In this document: positions 23,771 to 37,168 of the stretch, piece by piece
Position numbering within the stretch: the stretch's first letter is position 1
How the letters are laid out: the number at the start of each line of letters is the position of its first letter
Origin: Cylicocyclus nassatus
Taxonomy: Eukaryota; Nematoda; Chromadorea; Rhabditida; Strongylidae
Length of the DNA: 64,000 bases
Assembly (NCBI GenBank): GCA_958299035.1
Contig: CATQJL010000223.1
Coordinates: 55,224,302 to 55,288,301, forward strand
Reading direction: 5' to 3'
Program-made: the position numbers and the translations under genes
The notes under the pieces: generated by a model
Seen by the model: only the letters and a program-made list of their open reading frames with translations
Database searches by the model: none
Told to the model about the DNA's origin: nothing

Positions 23771-26700
23771 GGTCCCGTGGTGTAGCGGTTAGCACTCAGG
23801 ACTCTGAATCCTGCGACGTGAGTTCAAATCTCACCGGGACCTAGTCTTTTGCAGAAGATCTTCAATACGTCGCCATCGTCGAGGGCGGTCTGCGATAAGG
23901 ATAGAATGGAAAGCAGTTATCAGCGATGTGATTATGTCCGAATCGGTCCCGTGGTGTAGCGGTTAGCACTCAGGACTCTGAATCCTGCGACGTGAGTTCA
24001 AATCTCACCGGGACCTAGTCTTTTGCAGAAGATCTTCAATACGTCGCCATCGTCGAGGGCGGTCTGCGATAAGGATAGAATGGAAAGCAGTTCTCAGCGA
24101 TGTGATTATGTTCGAATCGGTCCCGTGGTGTAGCGGTTAGCACTCAGGACTCTGAATCCTGCGACGTGAGTTCAAATCTCACCGGGACCTAGTCTTTTGC
24201 AGAAGGTCTCCAATACGTCGCCATCGTTGAGGGCGGTCTGCGATAAGGATAGAATGGAAAGCAGTTCTCAGCGATGTGATTATGTTCGAATCGGTCCCGT
24301 GGTGTAGCGGTTAGCACTCAGGACTCTGAATCCTGCGACGTGAGTTCAAATCTCACCGGGACCTAGTCTTTTGCAGAAGATCTTCAATACGTCGCCATCG
24401 TCGAGGGCGGTCTGCGATAAGGATAGAATGGAAAGCAGTTATCAGCGATGTGATTATGTCCGAATCGGTCCCGTGGTGTAGCGGTTAGCACTCAGGACTC
24501 TGAATCCTGCGACGTGAGTTCAAATCTCACCGGGACCTAGTCTTTTGCAGATGGTCTCCAATACGTCGCCATCGTTGAGGGCGGTCTGCGATAAGGATAG
24601 AATGGAAAGCAGTTCTCAGCGATGTGATTATGTTCGAATCGGTCCCGTGGTGTAGCGGTTAGCACTCAGGACTCTGAATCCTGCGACGTGAGTTCAAATC
24701 TCACCGGGACCTAGTCTTTTGCAGAAGGTCTCCAATACGTCGCCATCGTCGAGGGCGGTCTGCGATAAGGATAGAATGGAAAGCAGTTCTCAGCGATGTG
24801 ATTATGTTCGAATCGGTCCCGTGGTGTAGCGGTTAGCACTCAGGACTCTGAATCCTGCGACGTGAGTTCAAATCTCACCGGGACCTAGTCTTTTGCAGAA
24901 GGTCTCCAATACGTCGCCATCGTCGAGGGCGGTCTGCGATAAGGATAGAATGGAAAGCAGTTCTCAGCGATGTGATTATGTTCGAATCGGTCCCGTGGTG
25001 TAGCGGTTAGCACTCAGGACTCTGAATCCTGCGACGTGAGTTCAAATCTCACCGGGACCTAGTCTTTTGCAGAAGGTCTCCAATACGTCGCCATCGTCGA
25101 GGGCGGTCTGCGATAAGGATAGAATGGAAAGCAGTTCTCAGCGATGTGATTATGTTCGAATCGGTCCCGTGGTGTAGCGGTTAGCACTCAGGACTCTGAA
25201 TCCTGCGACGTGAGTTCAAATCTCACCGGGACCTAGTCTTTTGCAGAAGGTCTCCAATACGTCGCCATCGTCGAGGGCGGTCTGCGATAAGGATAGAATG
25301 GAAAGCAGTTCTCAGCGATGTGATTATGTTCGAATCGGTCCCGCGGTGTAGCGGTTAGCACTCAGGACTCTGAATCCTGCGACGTGAGTTCAAATCTCAC
25401 CGGGACCTAGTCTTTTGCAGAAGGTCTCCAATACGTCGCCATCGTCGAGGGCGGTCTGCGATAAGGATAGAATGGAAAGCAGTTCTCAGCGATGTGATTA
25501 TGTTCGAATCGGTCCCGTGGTGTAGCGGTTAGCACTCAGGACTCTGAATCCTGCGACGTGAGTTCAAATCTCACCGGGACCTAGTCTTTTGCAGAAGGTC
25601 TCCAATACGTCGCCATCGTCGAGGGCGGTCTGCGATAAGGATAGAATGGAAAGCAGTTCTCAGCGATGTGATTATGTTCGAATCGGTCCCGTGGTGTAGC
25701 GGTTAGCACTCAGGACTCTGAATCCTGCGACGTGAGCTCAAATCTCACCGGGACCTAGTCTTTTGCAGAAGGTCTCCAATACGTCGCCATCGTCGAGGGC
25801 GGTCTGCGATAAGGATAGAATGGAAAGCAGTTCTCAGCGATGTGATTATGTTCGAATCGGTCCCGTGGTGTAGCGGTTAGCACTCAGGACTCTGAATCCT
25901 GCGACGTGAGTTCAAATCTCACCGGGACCTAGTCTTTTGCAGAAGGTCTCCAATACGTCGCCATCGTCGAGGGCGGTCTGCGATAAGGATAGAATGGAAA
26001 GCAGTTCTCAGCGATGTGATTATGTTCGAATCGGTCCCGTGGTGTAGCGGTTAGCACTCAGGACTCTGAATCCTGCGACGTGAGTTCAAATCTCACCGGG
26101 ACCTAGTCTTTTGCAGATGGTCTCCAATACGTCGCCATCGTTGAGGGCGGTCTGCGATAAGGATAGAATGGAAAGCAGTTCTCAGCGATGTGATTATGTT
26201 CGAATCGGTCCCGTGGTGTAGCGGTTAGCACTCAGGACTCTGAATCCTGCGACGTGAGTTCAAATCTCACCGGGACCTAGTCTTTTGCAGATGGTCTCCA
26301 ATACGTCGCCATCGTTGAGGGCGGTCTGCGATAAGGATAGAATGGAAAGCAGTTCTCAGCGATGTGATTATGTTCGAATCGGTCCCGTGGTGTAGCGGTT
26401 AGCACTCAGGACTCTGAATCCTGCGACGTGAGTTCAAATCTCACCGGGACCTAGTCTTTTGCAGATGGTCTCCAATACGTCGCCATCGTTGAGGGCGGTC
26501 TGCGATAAGGATAGAATGGAAAGCAGTTCTCAGCGATGTGATTATGTTCGAATCGGTCCCGTGGTGTAGCGGTTAGCACTCAGGACTCTGAATCCTGCGA
26601 CGTGAGTTCAAATCTCACCGGGACCTAGTCTTTTGCAGAAGGTCTCCAATACGTCGCCATCGTCGAGGGCGGTCTGCGATAAGGATAGAATGGAAAGCAG

Positions 26701-29700
26701 TTCTCAGCGATGTGATTATGTTCGAATCGGTCCCGTGGTGTAGCGGTTAGCACTCAGGACTCTGAATCCTGCGACGTGAGTTCAAATCTCACCGGGACCT
26801 AGTCTTTTGCAGATGGTCTCCAATACGTCGCCATCGTTGAGGGCGGTCTGCGATAAGGATAGAATGGAAAGCAGTTCTCAGCGATGTGATTATGTTCGAA
26901 TCGGTCCCGTGGTGTAGCGGTTAGCACTCAGGACTCTGAATCCTGCGACGTGAGTTCAAATCTCACCGGGACCTAGTCTTTTGCAGAAGGTCTCCAATAC
27001 GTCGCCATCGTCGAGGGCGGTCTGCGATAAGGATAGAATGGAAAGCAGTTCTCAGCGATGTGATTATGTTCGAATCGGTCCCGTGGTGTAGCGGTTAGCA
27101 CTCAGGACTCTGAATCCTGCGACGTGAGTTCAAATCTCACCGGGACCTAGTCTTTTGCAGATGGTCTCCAATACGTCGCCATCGTCGAGGGCGGTCTGCG
27201 ATAAGGATAGAATGGAAAGCAGTTCTCAGCGATGTGATTATGTTCGAATCGGTCCCGTGGTGTAGCGGTTAGCACTCAGGACTCTGAATCCTGCGACGTG
27301 AGTTCAAATCTCACCGGGACCTAGTCTTTTGCAGAAGGTCTCCATTACGTCGCCATCGTTGAGGGCGGTCTGCGATAAGGATAGAATGGAAAGCAGTTTT
27401 CAGCGATGTGATTATGTTCGAATCGGTCCCGTGGTGTAGCGGTTAGCACTCAGGACTCTGAATCCTGCGACGTGAGTTCAAATCTCACCGGGACCTAGTC
27501 TTTTGCAGAAGGTCTCCAATACGTCGCCATCGTTGGGGGCGGTCTGCGATAAGGATAGAATGGAAAGCAGTTCTCAGCGATGTGATTATGTTCGAATCGG
27601 TCCCGTGGTGTAGCGGTTAGCACTCAGGACTCTGAATCCTACGACGTGAGTTCAAATCTTACCGGGACCTAGTCTTTTGCAGAAGGTCTCCAATACGTCG
27701 CCATCGTCGAGGGCGGTCTGCGATAAGGATAGAATGGAAAGCAGTTCTCAGCGATGTGATTATGTTCGAATCGGTCCCGTGGTGTAGCGGTTAGCACTCA
27801 GGACTCTGAATCCTGCGACGTGAGTTCAAATCTCACCGGGACCTAGTCTTTTGCAGATGGTCTCCAATACGTCGCCATCGTTGAGGGCGGTCTGCGATAA
27901 GGATAGAATGGAAAGCAGTTCTCAGCGATGTGATTATGTTCGAATCGGTCCCGTGGTGTAGCGGTTAGCACTCAGGACTCTGAATCCTGCGACGTGAGTT
28001 CAAATCTCACCGGGACCTAGTCTTTTGCAGAAGGTCTCCAATACGTCGCCATCGTCGAGGGCGGTCTGCGATAAGGATAGAATGGAAAGCAGTTCTCAGC
28101 GATGTGATTATGTTCGAATCGGTCCCGTGGTGTAGCGGTTAGCACTCAGGACTCTGAATCCTGCGACGTGAGTTCAAATCTCACCGGGACCTAGTCTTTT
28201 GCAGATGGTCTCCAATACGTCGCCATCGTTGAGGGCGGTCTGCGATAAGGATAGAATGGAAAGCAGTTCTCAGCGATGTGATTATGTTCGAATCGGTCCC
28301 GTGGTGTAGCGGTTAGCACTCAGGACTCTGAATCCTGCGACGTGAGTTCAAATCTCACCGGGACCTAGTCTTTTGCAGAAGGTCTCCAATACGTCGCCAT
28401 CGTCGAGGGCGGTCTGCGATAAGGATAGAATGGAAAGCAGTTCTCAGCGATGTGATTATGTTCGAATCGGTCCCGTGGTGTAGCGGTTAGCACTCAGGAC
28501 TCTGAATCCTGCGACGTGAGTTCAAATCTCACCGGGACCTAGTCTTTTGCAGATGGTCTCCAATACGTCGCCATCGTCGAGGGCGGTCTGCGATAAGGAT
28601 AGAATGGAAAGCAGTTCTCAGCGATGTGATTATGTTCGAATCGGTCCCGTGGTGTAGCGGTTAGCACTCAGGACTCTGAATCCTGCGACGTGAGTTCAAA
28701 TCTCACCGGGACCTAGTCTTTTGCAGAAGGTCTCCATTACGTCGCCATCGTTGAGGGCGGTCTGCGATAAGGATAGAATGGAAAGCAGTTTTCAGCGATG
28801 TGATTATGTTCGAATCGGTCCCGTGGTGTAGCGGTTAGCACTCAGGACTCTGAATCCTGCGACGTGAGTTCAAATCTCACCGGGACCTAGTCTTTTGCAG
28901 AAGGTCTCCAATACGTCGCCATCGTTGGGGGCGGTCTGCGATAAGGATAGAATGGAAAGCAGTTCTCAGCGATGTGATTATGTTCGAATCGGTCCCGTGG
29001 TGTAGCGGTTAGCACTCAGGACTCTGAATCCTACGACGTGAGTTCAAATCTTACCGGGACCTAGTCTTTTGCAGAAGGTCTCCAATACGTCGCCATCGTC
29101 GAGGGCGGTCTGCGATAAGGATAGAATGGAAAGCAGTTCTCAGCGATGTGATTATGTTCGAATCGGTCCCGTGGTGTAGCGGTTAGCACTCAGGACTCTG
29201 AATCCTGCGACGTGAGTTCAAATCTCACCGGGACCTAGTCTTTTGCAGAAGATCTTCAATACGTCGCCATCGTCGAGGGCGGTCTGCGATAAGGATAGAA
29301 TGGAAAGCAGTTCTCAGCGATGTGATTATGTTCGAATCGGTCCCGTGGTGTAGCGGTTAGCACTCAGGACTCTGAATCCTGCGACGTGAGTTCAAATCTC
29401 ACCGGGACCTAGTCCTTTGCAGAAGATCTTCAATACGTCGCCATCGTCGAGGGCGGTCTGCGATAAGGATAGAATGGAAAGCAGTTCTCAGCGATGTGAT
29501 TATGTTCGAATCGGTCCCGTGGTGTAGCGGTTAGCACTCAGGACTCTGAATCCTGCGACGTGAGTTCAAATCTCACCGGGACTTAGTCTTTTGCAGAAGG
29601 TCTCCAATACGTCGCCATCGTCGAGGGCGGTCTGCGATAAGGATAGAATGGAAAGCAGTTCTCAGCGATGTGATTATGTTCGAATCGGTCCCGTGGTGTA

Positions 29701-30904
29701 GCGGATAGCACTCAGGACTCTGAATCCTGCGACGTGAGTTCAAATCTCACCGGGACCTAGTCTTTTGCAGAAGGTCTCCATTACGTCGCCATCGTTGAGG
29801 GCGGTCTGCGATAAGGATAGAATGGAAAGCAGTTCTCAGCGATGTGATTATGTTCGAATCGGTCCCGTGGTGTAGCGGTTAGCACTCAGGACTCTGAATC
29901 CTGCGACGTGAGTTCAAATCTCACCGGGACCTAGTCTTTTGCAGAAGGTCTCCAATACGTCGCCATCGTCGAGGGCGGTCTGCGATAAGGATAGAATGGA
30001 AAGCAGTTCTCAGCGATGTGATTATGTTCGAATCGGTCCCGTGGTGTAGCGGTTAGCACTCAGGACTCTGAATCCTGCGACGTGAGTTCAAATCTCACCG
30101 GGACCTAGTCTTTTGCAGAAGGTCTCCAATACGTCGCCATCGTTGAGGGCGGTCTGCGATAAGGATAGAATGGAAAGCAGTTCTCAGCGATGTGATTATG
30201 TTCGAATCGGTCCCGTGGTGTAGCGGTTAGCACTCAGGACTCTGAATCCTGCGACGTGAGTTCAAATCTCACCGGGACCTAGTCTTTTGCAGAAGATCTT
30301 CAATACGTCGCCATCGTCGAGGGCGGTCTGCGATAAGGATAGAATGGAAAGCAGTTATCAGCGATGTGATTATGTCCGAATCGGTCCCGTGGTGTAGCGG
30401 TTAGCACTCAGGACTCTGAATCCTGCGACGTGAGTTCAAATCTCACCGGGACCTAGTCTTTTGCAGAAGGTCTCCAATACGTCGCCATCGTTGGGGGCGG
30501 TCTGCGATAAGGATAGAATGGAAAGCAGTTCTCAGCGATGTGATTATGTTCGAATCGGTCCCGTGGTGTAGCGGTTAGCACTCAGGACTCTGAATCCTGC
30601 GACGTGAGTTCAAATCTCACCGGGACCTAGTCTTTTGCAGATGGTCTCCAATACGTCGCCATCGTCGAGGGCGGTCTGCGATAAGGATAGAATGGAAAGC
30701 AGTTCTCAGCGATGTGATTATGTTCGAATCGGTCCCGTGGTGTAGCGGTTAGCACTCAGGACTCTGAATCCTGCGACGTGAGTTCAAATCTCACCGGGAC
30801 CTAGTCTTTTGCAGAAGGTCTCCAATACGTCGCCATCGTCGAGGGCGGTCTGCGATAAGGATAGAATGGAAAGCAGTTAACAGCGATGTGATTATGTTCG
30901 AATC

Positions 30905-33900
30905 GGTCCCGTGGTGTAGCGGTTAGCACTCAGGACTCTGAATCCTACGACGTGAGTTCAAATCTCACCGGGACCTAGTCTTTTGCAGAAGATCTTCAAT
31001 ACGTCGCCATCGTTGAGGGCGGTCTGCGATAAGGATAGAATGAAAAGCAGTTCTCAGCGATGTGATTATGTTCGAATCGGTCCCGTGGTGTAGCGGTTAG
31101 CACTCAGGACTCTGAATCCTGCGACGTGAGTTCAAATCTCGCCGGGACCTAGTCTTTTGCTGAAGGTCTCCAATACGTCGCCATCGTCGAGGGCGGTCTG
31201 CGATAAGGATAGAATGGAAAGCAGTTCTCAGCGATGTGATTATGTTCGAATCGGTCCCGTGGTGTAGCGGTTAGCACTCAGGACTCTGAATCCTGCGACG
31301 TGAGTTCAAATCTCACCGGGACCTAGTCTTTTGCAGAAGGTCTCCAATACGTCGCCATCGTCGAGGGCGGTCTGCGATAAGGATAGAATGGAAAGCAGTT
31401 CTCAGCGATGTGATTATGTTCGAATCGGTCCCGTGGTGTAGCGGTTAGCACTCAGGACTCTGAATCCTGCGACGTGAGTTCAAATCTCACCGGGACCTAG
31501 TCTTTTGCAGATGGTCTCCAATACGTCGCCATCGTTGAGGGCGGTCTGCGATAAGGATAGAATGGAAAGCAGTTCTCAGCGATGTGATTATGTTCGAATC
31601 GGTCCCGTGGTGTAGCGGTTAGCACTCAGGACTCTGAATCCTGCGACGTGAGTTCAAATCTCACCGGGACCTAGTCTTTTGCAGATGGTCTCCAATACGT
31701 CGCCATCGTTGAGGGCGGTCTGCGATAAGGATAGAATGGAAAGCAGTTCTCAGCGATGTGATTATGTTCGAATCGGTCCCGTGGTGTAGCGGTTAGCACT
31801 CAGGACTCTGAATCCTGCGACGTGAGTTCAAATCTCACCGGGACCTAGTCTTTTGCAGATGGTCTCCAATACGTCGCCATCGTTGAGGGCGGTCTGCGAT
31901 AAGGATAGAATGGAAAGCAGTTCTCAGCGATGTGATTATGTTCGAATCGGTCCCGTGGTGTAGCGGTTAGCACTCAGGACTCTGAATCCTGCGACGTGAG
32001 TTCAAATCTCACCGGGACCTAGTCTTTTGCAGAAGGTCTCCAATACGTCGCCATCGTCGAGGGCGGTATGCGATAAGGATAGAATGGAAAGCAGTTCTCA
32101 GCGATGTGATTATGTTCGAATCGGTCCCGTGGTGTAGCGGTTAGCACTCAGGACTCTGAATCCTGCGACGTGAGTTCAAATCTCACCGGGACCTAGTCTT
32201 TTGCAGAAGATCTTCAATACGTCGCCATCGTCGAGGGCGGTCTGTGATAAGGATAGAATGGAAAGCAGTTCTCAGCGATGTGATTATGTTCGAATCGGTC
32301 ACGTGGTGTAGCGGTTAGCACTCAGGACTCTGAATCCTGCGACGTGAGTTCAAATCTCACCGGGACCTAGTATTTTGCAGAAGGTCTCCAATACGTCGCC
32401 ATCGTTGAGGGCGGTCTGCGATAAGGATAGAATGGAAAGCAGTTCTCAGCGATGTGATTATGTTCGAATCGGTCCCGTGGTGTAGCGGTTAGCACTCAGG
32501 ACTCTGAATCCTGCGAAGTGAGTTCAAATCTCACCGGGACCTAGTCTTTTGCAGAAGATCTTCAATACGTCGCCATCGTCGAGGGCGGTCTGCGATAAGG
32601 ATAGAATGGAAAGCAGTTATCAGCGATGTGATTATGTCCGAACCGGTCCCGTGGTGTAGCGGTTAGCACTCAGGACTCTGAATCCTGCGACGTGAGTTCA
32701 AATCTCACCGGGACCTAGTCTTTTGCAGAAGGTCTCCAATACGTCGCCATCGTTGGGGGCGGTCTGCGATAAGGATAGAATGGAAAGCAGTTCTCAGCGA
32801 TGTGATTATGTTCGAATCGGTCCCGTGGTGTAGCGGTTAGCACTCAGGACTCTGAATCCTGCGACGTGAGTTCAAATCTCACCGGGACCTAGTCTTTTGC
32901 AGATGGTCTCCAATACGTCGCCATCGTCGAGGGCGGTCTGCGATAAGGATAGAATGGAAAGCAGTTCTCAGCGATGTGATTATGTTCGAATCGGTCCCGT
33001 GGTGTAGCGGTTAGCACTCAGGACTCTGAATCCTGCGACGTGAGTTCAAATCTCACCGGGACCTAGTCTTTTGCAGATGGTCTCCAATACGTCGCCATCG
33101 TCGAGGGCGGTCTGCGATAAGGATAGAATGGAAAGCAGTTCTCAGCGATGTGATTATGTTCGAATCGGTCCCGTGGTGTAGCGGTTAGCACTCAGGACTC
33201 TGAATCCTGCGACGTGAGTTCAAATCTCACCGGGACCTAGTCTTTTGCAGAAGGTCTTCAATACGTCGCCATCGTCGAGGGCGGTCTGCGATAAGGATAG
33301 AATGGAAAGCAGTTAACAGCGATGTGATTATGTTCGAATCGGTCCCGTGGTGTAGCGGTTAGCACTCAGGACTCTGAATCCTACGACGTGAGTTCAAATC
33401 TCACCGGGACCTAGTCTTTTGCAGAAGATCTTCAATACGTCGCCATCGTTGAGGGCGGTCTGCGATAAGGATAGAATGAAAAGCAGTTCTCAGCGATGTG
33501 ATTATGTTCGAATCGGTCCCGTGGTGTAGCGGTTAGCACTCAGGACTCTGAATCCTGCGACGTGAGTTCAAATCTCACCGGGACCTAGTCTTTTGCAGAA
33601 GGTCTCCAATACGTCGCCATCGTCGAGGGCGGTATGCGATAAGGATAGAATGGAAAGCAGTTCTCAGCGATGTGATTATGTTCGAATCGGTCCCGTGGTG
33701 TAGCGGTTAGCACTCAGGACTCTGAATCCTGCGACGTGAGTTCAAATCTCACCGGGACCTAGTCTTTTGCAGAAGATCTTCAATACGTCGCCATCGTCGA
33801 GGGCGGTCTGTGATAAGGATAGAATGGAAAGCAGTTCTCAGCGATGTGATTATGTTCGAATCGGTCACGTGGTGTAGCGGTTAGCACTCAGGACTCTGAA

Positions 33901-36900
33901 TCCTGCGACGTGAGTTCAAATCTCACCGGGACCTAGTATTTTGCAGAAGGTCTCCAATACGTCGCCATCGTTGAGGGCGGTCTGCGATAAGGATAGAATG
34001 GAAAGCAGTTCTCAGCGATGTGATTATGTTCGAATCGGTCCCGTGGTGTAGCGGTTAGCACTCAGGACTCTGAATCCTGCGACGTGAGTTCAAATCTCAC
34101 CGGGACCTAGTCTTTTGCAGAAGGTCTCCAATACGTCGCCATCGTCGAGGGCGGTATGCGATAAGGATAGAATGGAAAGCAGTTCTCAGCGATGTGATTA
34201 TGTTCGAATCGGTCCCGTGGTGTAGCGGTTAGCACTCAGGACTCTGAATCCTGCGACGTGAGTTCAAATCTCACCGGGACCTAGTCTTTTGCAGAAGATC
34301 TTCAATACGTCGCCATCGTCGAGGGCGGTCTGTGATAAGGATAGAATGGAAAGCAGTTCTCAGCGATGTGATTATGTTCGAATCGGTCACGTGGTGTAGC
34401 GGTTAGCACTCAGGACTCTGAATCCTGCGACGTGAGTTCAAATCTCACCGGGACCTAGTATTTTGCAGAAGGTCTCCAATACGTCGCCATCGTTGAGGGC
34501 GGTCTGCGATAAGGATAGAATGGAAAGCAGTTCTCAGCGATGTGATTATGTTCGAATCGGTCCCGTGGTGTAGCGGTTAGCACTCAGGACTCTGAATCCT
34601 GCGAAGTGAGTTCAAATCTCACCGGGACCTAGTCTTTTGCAGAAGATCTTCAATACGTCGCCATCGTCGAGGGCGGTCTGCGATAAGGATAGAATGGAAA
34701 GCAGTTATCAGCGATGTGATTATGTCCGAACCGGTCCCGTGGTGTAGCGGTTAGCACTCAGGACTCTGAATCCTGCGACGTGAGTTCAAATCTCACCGGG
34801 ACCTAGTCTTTTGCAGAAGGTCTCCAATACGTCGCCATCGTTGGGGGCGGTCTGCGATAAGGATAGAATGGAAAGCAGTTCTCAGCGATGTGATTATGTT
34901 CGAATCGGTCCCGTGGTGTAGCGGTTAGCACTCAGGACTCTGAATCCTGCGACGTGAGTTCAAATCTCACCGGGACCTAGTCTTTTGCAGATGGTCTCCA
35001 ATACGTCGCCATCGTCGAGGGCGGTCTGCGATAAGGATAGAATGGAAAGCAGTTCTCAGCGATGTGATTATGTTCGAATCGGTCCCGTGGTGTAGCGGTT
35101 AGCACTCAGGACTCTGAATCCTGCGACGTGAGTTCAAATCTCACCGGGACCTAGTCTTTTGCAGATGGTCTCCAATACGTCGCCATCGTCGAGGGCGGTC
35201 TGCGATAAGGATAGAATGGAAAGCAGTTCTCAGCGATGTGATTATGTTCGAATCGGTCCCGTGGTGTAGCGGTTAGCACTCAGGACTCTGAATCCTGCGA
35301 CGTGAGTTCAAATCTCACCGGGACCTAGTCTTTTGCAGAAGGTCTCCAATACGTCGCCATCGTCGAGGGCGGTCTGCGATAAGGATAGAATGGAAAGCAG
35401 TTAACAGCGATGTGATTATGTTCGAATCGGTCCCGTGGTGTAGCGGTTAGCACTCAGGACTCTGAATCCTACGACGTGAGTTCAAATCTCACCGGGACCT
35501 AGTCTTTTGCAGAAGATCTTCAATACGTCGCCATCGTTGAGGGCGGTCTGCGATAAGGATAGAATGAAAAGCAGTTCTCAGCGATGTGATTATGTTCGAA
35601 TCGGTCCCGTGGTGTAGCGGTTAGCACTCAGGACTCTGAATCCTGCGACGTGAGTTCAAATCTCGCCGGGACCTAGTCTTTTGCTGAAGGTCTCCAATAC
35701 GTCGCCATCGTCGAGGGCGGTCTGCGATAAGGATAGAATGGAAAGCAGTTCTCAGCGATGTGATTATGTTCGAATCGGTCCCGTGGTGTAGCGGTTAGCA
35801 CTCAGGACTCTGAATCCTGCGACGTGAGTTCAAATCTCACCGGGACCTAGTCTTTTGCAGAAGGTCTCCAATACGTCGCCATCGTCGAGGGCGGTCTGCG
35901 ATAAGGATAGAATGGAAAGCAGTTCTCAGCGATGTGATTATGTTCGAATCGGTCCCGTGGTGTAGCGGTTAGCACTCAGGACTCTGAATCCTGCGACGTG
36001 AGTTCAAATCTCACCGGGACCTAGTCTTTTGCAGATGGTCTCCAATACGTCGCCATCGTTGAGGGCGGTCTGCGATAAGGATAGAATGGAAAGCAGTTCT
36101 CAGCGATGTGATTATGTTCGAATCGGTCCCGTGGTGTAGCGGTTAGCACTCAGGACTCTGAATCCTGCGACGTGAGTTCAAATCTCACCGGGACCTAGTC
36201 TTTTGCAGATGGTCTCCAATACGTCGCCATCGTTGAGGGCGGTCTGCGATAAGGATAGAATGGAAAGCAGTTCTCAGCGATGTGATTATGTTCGAATCGG
36301 TCCCGTGGTGTAGCGGTTAGCACTCAGGACTCTGAATCCTGCGACGTGAGTTCAAATCTCACCGGGACCTAGTCTTTTGCAGATGGTCTCCAATACGTCG
36401 CCATCGTTGAGGGCGGTCTGCGATAAGGATAGAATGGAAAGCAGTTCTCAGCGATGTGATTATGTTCGAATCGGTCCCGTGGTGTAGCGGTTAGCACTCA
36501 GGACTCTGAATCCTGCGACGTGAGTTCAAATCTCACCGGGACCTAGTCTTTTGCAGAAGGTCTCCAATACGTCGCCATCGTCGAGGGCGGTATGCGATAA
36601 GGATAGAATGGAAAGCAGTTCTCAGCGATGTGATTATGTTCGAATCGGTCCCGTGGTGTAGCGGTTAGCACTCAGGACTCTGAATCCTGCGACGTGAGTT
36701 CAAATCTCACCGGGACCTAGTCTTTTGCAGAAGATCTTCAATACGTCGCCATCGTCGAGGGCGGTCTGTGATAAGGATAGAATGGAAAGCAGTTCTCAGC
36801 GATGTGATTATGTTCGAATCGGTCACGTGGTGTAGCGGTTAGCACTCAGGACTCTGAATCCTGCGACGTGAGTTCAAATCTCACCGGGACCTAGTATTTT

Positions 36901-37168
36901 GCAGAAGGTCTCCAATACGTCGCCATCGTTGAGGGCGGTCTGCGATAAGGATAGAATGGAAAGCAGTTCTCAGCGATGTGATTATGTTCGAATCGGTCCC
37001 GTGGTGTAGCGGTTAGCACTCAGGACTCTGAATCCTGCGAAGTGAGTTCAAATCTCACCGGGACCTAGTCTTTTGCAGAAGATCTTCAATACGTCGCCAT
37101 CGTCGAGGGCGGTCTGCGATAAGGATAGAATGGAAAGCAGTTATCAGCGATGTGATTATGTCCGAACC
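30905..37168 (+). repeat. segmental duplication of 26 tRNA units
   Basis: Markers at k=139, 140, 145, 147 and 148 recur at k=165, 166, 171, 173 and 174, a shift of 4,524 bp. They are G43A (CCTACGAC), A63G with GCTGAAGG after it, GGTATGCG in the spacer, C5A in the acceptor stem (GGTCACG), and C47A. C5A removes one acceptor pair with G68. Shorter copies of the same block occur in between (C5A also at k=156 and 159), so this segment was copied more than twice. Confidence 0.8.
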